Of a DNA stretch of 51,378 nucleotides, positions 45,261 through 51,378 are shown piece by piece. The position numbers and the translations under genes are program-made. Within the stretch, counting starts at the first letter, position 1. Each line of letters begins with the position of its first letter. The DNA is taken from NCBI GenBank assembly GCA_005778045.1, contig SXKQ01000018.1, forward strand, positions 1 through 51,378. Reading direction: 5' to 3'. This stretch comes from Planctomycetia bacterium. GTDB taxonomy: Bacteria; Planctomycetota; UBA1135; GCA-002686595. The notes beneath the pieces were generated by a model. The model ran no database searches and was not told where the DNA came from. It worked only from the letters and a program-made list of their open reading frames with translations.

Positions 45261-48200
45261 GTGAAGTACTTGGCGCTCGGATGGTGGCACACGAGCGCCG
45301 ACGTCGACTGCTCCGGCTCGAGCTGGAACTCGTCCGAGAGCGTGATGCCGAGACGGTGCGCGCCGAGCAGGTCGAGCAGCCGCTCTTGGTCCGCGAGGTT
45401 CGGGCAGGCCGGGTAGCCGAAGGAGAAGCGCGAGCCGCGATAGCCCTGCTTGAAGAGCTCGCGCGTGTCGCGCGCGTCGTCGCCCGAGAGCCCGAGCTCG
45501 GCACGAATCTGCTTGTGGATGTACTCCGCGAGTCCCTCCGCGGCCTCGACCGACAGGCCGTGCAGGTGGAGGTAGTCCTGATAACGATCGGCCGCGAACC
45601 ACTCGCGCGCCACGTCGCTCGAGCGCTGTCCGATGGTGACCACCTGCAGCGCGACCACGTCCGGCACGCCGTCGCGCCGGAAGAAGTCCGTGATGCACAG
45701 GTTCTTCTTGCCGCGTTGGCGCGGGAACGCGAAGCGCGCCGCGGTCTTGCCCTCGTCCTTCGGATCGAGCAGCAAGAGCGTGTCGCCCTCGGGAACGCAC
45801 TTCCAGAAGCCGTAGGCCGCCTTGGGCTCGAGGATCTTCTCCTTCGCGCACTGCCGCGCGAGATCGACGAGGATCGGTCGGACCGTCTCGTCGATCAGGC
45901 GCGCGTAGTCCTTCTGCGGCTTGCCCTTGCGGCGGTAGCCCCACTGGAACTGGAACAGCGTGATCTCGTTGATGTAAGCGAAGATCGACTGCAGCGGGAT
46001 CGACTCGACGAGCCGCGCGCCGAGGAACGGCGCCACCGGATAGAGAATGTCGCGGGGCAGCGCGTCGGCGGCAAGCTGCGGCTCGGCCACCTCCGGCGCG
46101 GGACGCTCGGCCAGCGCCGGCGCCGCCTCGCCCACAGCGCGTCCGACCGAGGCGGCGGCGCAGGCGACCGCCTTGACCGGAATGTCCGCCTCGAGCGGCT
46201 CGTCGGAGTCGCGCCGGAATGCGCGCACCGGCGGCTGCTCCTCGCCCGCGACGACGCGCTCCATCACCGCGAGCCCCTCGAAGGCGTCCTTCGCGTAGTA
46301 CAGCGGCCCTTCGTACACCTTGCGGAGATCGTGCTCGACGTAGCGCCGCGTGAGCGCCGCCCCACCGAGCACCACCGGCACGCGCACACCGCGTCGGTTC
46401 ATCTCCTCGAGGTTCTCCCTCATCACAACCGTGCTCTTCACGAGCAGCCCGCTCATGCCGATGGCGTCGGGCTTGTGCTCGTGCGTGACGTCGAGGATGT
46501 GCTGGATCGGCTGCTTGATGCCGAGGTTGTAGACCGTGTAGCCGTTGTTCGAGAGGATGATGTCGACCAAGTTCTTGCCGATGTCGTGCACGTCGCCGCG
46601 CACGGTCGCGAGCACGAGCTTGCCGCGCGTCTGGCCCTCGAGGCGCTCCATGTGCGGCTCGAGCACCTTCACCGCCGCCTTCATCGTCTCGGCGGACTGA
46701 AGCACGAACGGCAGCTGCATCTCCCCGCGTCCGAAGAGGTCGCCGACGGTCGCCATGCCCGCGAGCAGGTCGACGTTGATGATCGCGAGCGGCTGCTTCG
46801 ACTGCATTGCGAGGGCCAGATCGTCCTCGATGCCCTTGCGCTCGCCTTCGACGATGCGCCAGCGCAGGCGCTCCCACAGGTCCGACGGAACGGCGCGCTC
46901 CTTCTTGGCCGCCACTTGCGCACCCTCGAACAGCTTGAGGAACTCATGCAGCGGGTCGTAGCCCTCGCGGCGTCGGTCGAAGATCAGGTCCTCGGCCACC
47001 TCGCGCGCGCGCGGTTCGATGCGGTGCAGCGGAACGATGCGTGCCGAGTGCAGGATCGCCGACGTGAGGCCCGCCTCCTGCGCATGGTGCAGGAATACGC
47101 TGTTCAGAACGTGGCGCGCCGCGGCGTTCAGGCCGAACGAGATGTTCGAGAGGCCGAGCAACGTGCCGACGCCCGGCAGTTCCTCGCGCACCTTGCGAAT
47201 GCCCTCGAGCGTCTCGAGGCCGAGGCGGCGGTCCTCCTCGTTGCCCGTGGCGATCGTGAATGTGAGCACGTCGAAGAGCAGATCCTCGGGGCGCAGCTTC
47301 CAGTCCTCGACGCACAGGCGGTACAGGCGTTGCGCGATGCGCAGCTTTTCGGCCGCGGTCTTGGCCATGCCCTGCTCGTCGATGGTGAGCGCGATCAGCG
47401 CGGCGCCGTGTTCCTTGGCGATCGCGAGCACCTTTTCCGCGCGCTCGACACCCTCCTCCAAGTTGATCGAGTTGATGACGCAACGGCCGCCGCACAGCTT
47501 GAGCGCGGCGTCGATCACCGGCGGCTCGGTCGAGTCGATCATCAGTGGTGCGGGCACTTCGGTGCGGTAGCGCGCCACGGCCTTCGTCATGTCGGCTACC
47601 TCGTCGCGGCCGACGTACGCGGTGCAGAGATCGAGCACGTGGCTGCCGTCCCGGGCCTGCTCGCGGCCGATTTCGACCTGCGCGTCGAGGCTGCCGGCGA
47701 GCAGATGCTCCCGGAAGGCCTTGGAGCCGTTGGCGTTCGAGCGCTCGCCGACGTACAGCACGGAGCGCTCCTGCAGCAGCGACACTGCCGCGTAGGTGCT
47801 CGTGACCGCCGGCTGGAAGCTCGGCTTGCGCGGCTTGGGCTTGCGCTGTCCGACGGCGCGGATGACCTGCGCGAGGTGCTCCGGCGTCGTGCCGCAGCAG
47901 CCGCCTACCATGTTCACGCCATCTTCCTCGATGAAGCGCACGAGCCAGTCCGCGAGCTCCGCCGGAGTCAGTGGGTCGTGGGGATGGCCGTCGACGAGGT
48001 GGGGGAGCCCGGCGTTCGGATAGACGCAGATCGGCTTGCGGCAGGTCTGTCCGAGCAGGCGGATGTGCTCGCTCATCTCGCGCGGCCCCGTCGCGCAGTT
48101 GAGGCCGATCATGTCGATGTCGAACGGATCGAGCAGTGCGATCGCCGCGGCCATCTCCGTGCCGACGAGCATCGTTCCGGTGACTTCCATCGTCACGCTG

Positions 48201-48766
48201 ACGATCACGGGCAGGTCCGTGCCCGCCTCTCGTTGCGCGGCGCGCACCGCGGACAGTGTCGCCTTGATCTGCAGCGGGTCTTGGCAGGTCTCGAGCAGGA
48301 ACGCGTCGACGCCACCGTCGATCAGACCCTGCGCCTGCACGTGGTAGGACGCGCGCAGCGCGTCGAAGTCGGTGTGCCCGAGCGTCGCGAGCTTGGTGCC
48401 CGGCCCCATGGAGCCAAGGACGTAGCGCGGCCGTTCCGGCGTCGAAAACTTGGCGGCCGCGGCGCGCGCGATGCGTACGGCGGTCGCGTTGAGCTCCCGC
48501 GCGCGGGCCTCGAGCCCGAACTCGGCGAGCACGTGCGCCATGCCTCCGAACGTGTTGGTTTCGACGGCGTCGCAGCCGGCGGCGAAGAAGCGCTCATGGA
48601 TCGTGCCGATCACGTCGGGGCGCGTCAGGTTCACGACCTCGCTGCAGTTCTCGAGTCCGAGGAAGTCGCGCTCGAGCTGCAGTTCGGCGGCGTGGATCTG
48701 GGTACCCATCGCGCCGTCGAGGAACAGCACGCGCTCTCGCAGGGCCTCACGGAAGTTGTGTGCCAT
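45254..48766 (-). CDS. metH: Cobalamin-dependent methionine synthase
   Basis: 1170 residues. It transfers a methyl group from 5-methyltetrahydrofolate to homocysteine through cobalamin. Domain order is complete. Homocysteine-binding barrel: LFLDGAMGTQIHAAEL, with zinc cysteines in IGLNCATGP and NMVGGCCGTTPEH. Pterin-binding domain: YVGERSNANGSKAFRE, INSINLEEGVERAEKV. Cobalamin domain: LVLATVRGDVHDIGKNLVDI, His about residue 726 being the axial ligand, then KPDAIGMSGLLVKST and VPVVLGGAALTRRYVEHD. Reactivation domain: QFQWGYRRKGK, RGSRFSFGYPACPN and SALVCHHPSAKYF. The E. coli enzyme is 1227 residues. An AGGAG ribosome-binding site lies just before the ATG, overlapping the stop of the regulator gene upstream, so the two form an operon. 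Confidence 0.97.
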   Translation of the reverse strand: MAHNFREALRERVLFLDGAMGTQIHAAELQLERDFLGLENCSEVVNLTRPDVIGTIHERFFAAGCDAVETNTFGGMAHVLAEFGLEARARELNATAVRIARAAAAKFSTPERPRYVLGSMGPGTKLATLGHTDFDALRASYHVQAQGLIDGGVDAFLLETCQDPLQIKATLSAVRAAQREAGTDLPVIVSVTMEVTGTMLVGTEMAAAIALLDPFDIDMIGLNCATGPREMSEHIRLLGQTCRKPICVYPNAGLPHLVDGHPHDPLTPAELADWLVRFIEEDGVNMVGGCCGTTPEHLAQVIRAVGQRKPKPRKPSFQPAVTSTYAAVSLLQERSVLYVGERSNANGSKAFREHLLAGSLDAQVEIGREQARDGSHVLDLCTAYVGRDEVADMTKAVARYRTEVPAPLMIDSTEPPVIDAALKLCGGRCVINSINLEEGVERAEKVLAIAKEHGAALIALTIDEQGMAKTAAEKLRIAQRLYRLCVEDWKLRPEDLLFDVLTFTIATGNEEDRRLGLETLEGIRKVREELPGVGTLLGLSNISFGLNAAARHVLNSVFLHHAQEAGLTSAILHSARIVPLHRIEPRAREVAEDLIFDRRREGYDPLHEFLKLFEGAQVAAKKERAVPSDLWERLRWRIVEGERKGIEDDLALAMQSKQPLAIINVDLLAGMATVGDLFGRGEMQLPFVLQSAETMKAAVKVLEPHMERLEGQTRGKLVLATVRGDVHDIGKNLVDIILSNNGYTVYNLGIKQPIQHILDVTHEHKPDAIGMSGLLVKSTVVMRENLEEMNRRGVRVPVVLGGAALTRRYVEHDLRKVYEGPLYYAKDAFEGLAVMERVVAGEEQPPVRAFRRDSDEPLEADIPVKAVACAAASVGRAVGEAAPALAERPAPEVAEPQLAADALPRDILYPVAPFLGARLVESIPLQSIFAYINEITLFQFQWGYRRKGKPQKDYARLIDETVRPILVDLARQCAKEKILEPKAAYGFWKCVPEGDTLLLLDPKDEGKTAARFAFPRQRGKKNLCITDFFRRDGVPDVVALQVVTIGQRSSDVAREWFAADRYQDYLHLHGLSVEAAEGLAEYIHKQIRAELGLSGDDARDTRELFKQGYRGSRFSFGYPACPNLADQERLLDLLGAHRLGITLSDEFQLEPEQSTSALVCHHPSAKYFTI

Positions 48767-48773
48767 GGCGGTA

Positions 48774-48779
48774 CTCCTA
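48774..48779 (-). promoter_or_regulatory. Shine-Dalgarno site of metH inside the regulator's stop codon
   Basis: On the minus strand TAGGAG lies 7 bases before the metH ATG (48766). Its first three bases are the TAG stop of the ArsR-methyltransferase gene. This fixes the metH start and links translation of the two genes. Confidence 0.75.
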
Positions 48780-49712
48780 GCGGCCTCGCCGCGCGCTGGC
48801 GAGGAGCGTCATGAAGTGCGGAGGCTGCGAGTCGCGCGCCGCGCGGGACACGGAGACATGCGTGAAGCCGGCTGCCTTGATGCGCGCGGCGAGATCGGCC
48901 TCGGTGAAGCCGAGGTGGACGTGCTCGAGCTTCTCGCGCACCCAATCCTCGTTGTGCGCGAGCAGGTCGAGCACGAGCAGCGAGCCGCCAGGGATGAGCA
49001 CGCGCACCGCCTCGGAGAGCGCCTTGTTCGGATCGGCGGCATGGTGCAGCGCCTGGCTCATCACGACGACATCGTGGGAGGCGTCCGGCAGCGGCAGATT
49101 CTCGAGCCCGCCTTCGACGGTCTCGATGTTCGCGATGCCCTGCGCCTTGGCGCGCGTGCGCAGCGCCGCGAGCATCTGCGGCGAGATGTCGACGGCCGTC
49201 ACCTTCTCGGCCGTCTCGGCGAGCAGCAGCGTGAGCATGCCGTCTCCGATGCCGAGGTCCGCGTAGCGTCCTCGGGGACACAAGCGCGCGAGTCCGCGCG
49301 CGAGGCCCTCCCATGTGCGGCCGGGGAGCAGCTGCTCGCCGAAGCTGGCGGCCACGCGGTCGAAGTAGGCGCGCTTCTGGGCGGCGCGGGCCTCGCGCAG
49401 GACCTGTAGGCCGGCGAGGTCCGAAGCAAACTCCGGGCTCTCGGAGTTCTCGAGCAGCACTTGCTGCAGCAAGCTGGCCGCAGGCCCCGGCGCGATCGAG
49501 TACAGCGTGCGCCGTCCCTCGCGCCGGTCGTTCACGAGCCCGACCTCCTTGAGGAGGTTGAGGTGGGTCGAGACCCGGCTCTGGCCCATGTTGAGCACCT
49601 CCATCAGGTCGGAGCCCGCCAGCTCCTCTTGGGCCAAGAGGTGCAGGACGCGCAGGCGGGTGTCGTCGGCGAGGGCCTTGAGCAGGCGCGAGGTTCCAGT
49701 CAGACCTATCAT
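48777..49712 (-). CDS. ArsR-type regulator fused to a SAM-dependent methyltransferase-like domain (SahR-like)
   Basis: 311 residues from the ATG at 49712 (MIGLTGTSRLLKALADDTRL). The open frame upstream is antisense to the GGDEF-EAL gene and has no homology. Residues 1-90 are a winged helix: LADDTRLRVLHLLAQEE, LMEVLNMGQSRVSTHLNLLK, GLVNDRREGRRTLYSI. Residues about 130-300 are a class I methyltransferase fold with RYADLGIGDGMLTLLLAE (motif I), VTAVDISPQMLAALR and LPDASHDVVVMSQALHHAAD. ArsR-methyltransferase proteins named SahR control S-adenosylhomocysteine/methionine-cycle genes in some proteobacteria by sensing SAH. The immediate neighbour being metH supports the same role here. It could instead be an active methyltransferase. 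Confidence 0.88.
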   Translation of the reverse strand: MIGLTGTSRLLKALADDTRLRVLHLLAQEELAGSDLMEVLNMGQSRVSTHLNLLKEVGLVNDRREGRRTLYSIAPGPAASLLQQVLLENSESPEFASDLAGLQVLREARAAQKRAYFDRVAASFGEQLLPGRTWEGLARGLARLCPRGRYADLGIGDGMLTLLLAETAEKVTAVDISPQMLAALRTRAKAQGIANIETVEGGLENLPLPDASHDVVVMSQALHHAADPNKALSEAVRVLIPGGSLLVLDLLAHNEDWVREKLEHVHLGFTEADLAARIKAAGFTHVSVSRAARDSQPPHFMTLLASARRGR

Positions 49713-49714
49713 GG

Positions 49715-49724
49715 AATCTAGATT
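49715..49724. promoter_or_regulatory. Candidate operator: 10-bp palindrome AATCTAGATT
   Basis: A perfect palindrome in an AT-rich island (about 49711-49738) directly before the regulator's ATG. It is the right place for autoregulation of the regulator-metH operon. The sequence is short, so this is a suggestion. Confidence 0.35.
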
Positions 49725-49940
49725 AGTTGATGGGATTGACTCCGCAAGTGTCTGGGGAGCGCACCGCGCCCGTCGGCGCCAGCTCGTTCCCGGCACAGCG
49801 GCGCCTCCAAGGCGGGCGAATCTAGGAGATCGCACATCCTTCAGGGCGGCAGGAATTGCGCGCTCGGGCTCCAGATCCCGCCCCGCGCGGCTCGATCCAA
49901 GTCCTGCGATGTGCGACCCAGCCCCCGCAGTAGCTCCCAC

Positions 49941-51378
49941 ATGCCTCGCCCCAACGACTCCTCCTCGCAGGCCCTGATCGCCGTCGTCTCCCGCTGCTTC
50001 CAGCTGCCGGAGGGGACCCGAGCGCGCGTGCAGCGCTTCTTGAGCCTGTCCGAGGCCCTCGCGGTCGGCCCGCAGCTCGTGGCGCTCGACATCGAACTGC
50101 TCCCTGAGGTGCGCCCTGCCGGTCAAGAGCGCAGCCGCCTGCTCCTGCTCGTCGATCCGGCCGACGCCACTCTGGTCGCCACATCCACAGCCGCCGGCGC
50201 GCTGGCCATCCTCGATCGAACCTCGCCGCCGGCGTTCTCGGCGCTCGCCCTCGACGCGGCCATCGAACAGCTGCTCGAGCTGGGCGAGCGCGAGCGGACG
50301 GAGCGGCAGCTCAAGCTGCTGCGCGGCGACAGCGCGGTCGGCTTCTGGGAGCTCGACCTCGCCACGGGCGCCTTCTGGTGCTCGCCGGACTGCGCCCAGC
50401 TCCTCGATCTCGACGATCGACGCCTGACCGGCGACCTCGCGAGTTGCCTCGCGCAGCTGCCGGAGGGCGAACGCGAGCGCGCCTCGGCGTGGTTCGCCGC
50501 CTGTGCCCGCGACTCCGAGCTCCCGACGCTCGAGCACGAGACGCGCCCCGGGCGACGCGTGCGGCATGTGGCCCATGCATCCAGAGGGGCCGACGGCGCG
50601 ACGCAGCGCATCTCCGGCATGGTGGAGCCCCTGCGCACGGATGCGTGTCGACTCGGTCAAGCTTCGGCGCTGATGCAGCGCGACGCCGAGGAGGCCGAGA
50701 GCTTCACCACCCAGATCGAGCGCTCCATGCGCATCGCGTCCCGCACGGGGCGCCATGTGGGCGTGCTGCACGTCGACGTCCAGCGCGTGAGCGCGCTCAC
50801 GGCGAACGCGCTCTCGACGGATGCCGCGGATCTCCTGCTCGATGGAATCGCGCAGCGCATCCGCGAGGCGACGCGTGAAGGTGACACGGTCGGTCGCGCG
50901 GGACTCCCGAGTGAATCCTGCGTGATCGCGCGCTCGGGCGAGCACTTCAACGTGCTGCTGCCCGAGCTTGCTCGCATCCACGACGCCGCCAAGGTCGCCA
51001 CGCGCATCGTCGAAGCGCTGGCGCGGCCCTTCACGGTCGCCGGCCACGAGCTGTGCGTGCCGGCCGCAGTCGGTATCGCCGGCTATCCCACCGATCACAA
51101 CGAGGCTGACGAGCTCGTGCGCCGCGCCGAGACTGCCTCCTTCTGTGCCCGCCAAGCCGGACACGGCGCGTTCAAGTTCTATTCTGCCGAGCTCGACGCG
51201 CGGGCCTTCGAGCGGCTCACGCTCGAGACCAGCCTGCGGCGCGCGCTCGAGCGCAACGAGCTGTGCCTCTACTACCAGCCGCGCGTCGCGGTGATCGGCG
51301 AGCGCATCGTCGGCTTTGAGGCGCTGCTGCGTTGGAAGCACCCCGACCTTGGCTTCGTCTCGCCGGCCCAGTTCATCC
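49941..51378 (+). CDS. Degenerate GGDEF-EAL domain protein (C-terminus cut off by window edge)
   Basis: The frame is open from the ATG at 49941 (MPRPNDSSSQALIAVVSRCF) to the edge, 479 residues so far. Residues 1-100 are helical and unrecognised. A PAS-like segment follows (about 125-230: AVGFWELDLATGAFWCSPDC). The GGDEF-like domain has VGVLHVDVQRVSALTANALS, but the signature loop reads SGEHF rather than GG(D/E)EF, so it is probably not a cyclase. The EAL domain starts with LCLYYQPRVAVIGERIVGFE followed by ALLRWKHP, containing the EALLRW core with its metal-binding Glu. A c-di-GMP phosphodiesterase is likely. Divergent from the SahR-like regulator. Confidence 0.85.
   Translation, partial: MPRPNDSSSQALIAVVSRCFQLPEGTRARVQRFLSLSEALAVGPQLVALDIELLPEVRPAGQERSRLLLLVDPADATLVATSTAAGALAILDRTSPPAFSALALDAAIEQLLELGERERTERQLKLLRGDSAVGFWELDLATGAFWCSPDCAQLLDLDDRRLTGDLASCLAQLPEGERERASAWFAACARDSELPTLEHETRPGRRVRHVAHASRGADGATQRISGMVEPLRTDACRLGQASALMQRDAEEAESFTTQIERSMRIASRTGRHVGVLHVDVQRVSALTANALSTDAADLLLDGIAQRIREATREGDTVGRAGLPSESCVIARSGEHFNVLLPELARIHDAAKVATRIVEALARPFTVAGHELCVPAAVGIAGYPTDHNEADELVRRAETASFCARQAGHGAFKFYSAELDARAFERLTLETSLRRALERNELCLYYQPRVAVIGERIVGFEALLRWKHPDLGFVSPAQFI

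Noticed and set aside
45281..48814. 1177-residue open frame on the + strand
   Set aside because: Antisense shadow of metH; composition (Arg, Glu, Leu, Val, His) is typical of reverse-complement reading of a GC-rich gene and it has no domain motif.
49713..51341. N-terminal 540-residue extension of the ArsR-methyltransferase frame
   Set aside because: It is antisense to the GGDEF-EAL gene and without homology. The family start at MIGLTGTSRLLKAL fits.

Overview
The window is about 51 kb of GC-rich bacterial chromosome, and it most likely comes from a planctomycete. The pointers are: a PVC-type 'membrane-bound dehydrogenase' beta-propeller fused to HEAT repeats and an NPCBM module at the left edge; a HEAT-VWA secreted protein; a PD40/TolB-like propeller ending in a cysteine-rich C-terminal domain that I associate with marine planctomycetes; many large secreted fusion proteins; and few clear Shine-Dalgarno sites. 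The assignment is inferred from protein architecture, not from a marker gene. I saw no rRNA, tRNA, CRISPR array, insertion sequence or phage gene.

Layout. 1-4.0 kb: dehydrogenase (runs off the left edge) and a frameshifted patatin phospholipase. 4.2-5.0 kb: unknown polytopic membrane protein. 5.3-9.7 kb: a graveyard of signalling genes, namely a GAF-PAS-GGDEF gene with two frameshifts, a PAS-histidine kinase-receiver gene with a nonsense codon, a frameshift and a lost phospho-acceptor, and a stray PAS fragment. 9.7-18.8 kb: HEAT-VWA protein, class I fructose-bisphosphate aldolase, sulfotransferase, two convergent glycosyltransferases and a PrsW-type membrane protease. 18.9-22.9 kb: a di-heme cytochrome c peroxidase-like protein fused to a right-handed beta-helix.

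23.1-31.7 kb is the most interesting block. A cellulose-synthase-like GT2 protein with tandem PilZ domains and its own C-terminal TPR domain is divergent from a TPR lipoprotein that ends in an outer-membrane beta-barrel, followed by a GH5 glucanase lipoprotein. Together they look like a compact c-di-GMP-controlled system that makes, exports and trims a beta-glucan, with a subunit arrangement unlike the textbook bcsABZC operon.

31.7-41.0 kb: a translationally coupled PD40-propeller/lipoprotein pair, a SCO-cytochrome c fusion, a large multicopper oxidase, and a degraded, internally deleted second copy of that oxidase carrying 12-bp tandem repeats. 41.4-45.2 kb: GH29 alpha-L-fucosidase and a membrane acyltransferase. 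45.2-49.7 kb: an ArsR-methyltransferase regulator (SahR-like) directly followed by cobalamin-dependent methionine synthase metH. 49.9 kb to the right edge: a degenerate-GGDEF/EAL protein running off the window.

The themes are polysaccharide synthesis and modification (GT2, GT4-like, sulfotransferase, acyltransferase, GH5, GH29), copper and heme redox enzymes in the periplasm, and c-di-GMP/two-component signalling in which several genes are visibly decaying. All domain names come from reading translations by eye; no database search was run.
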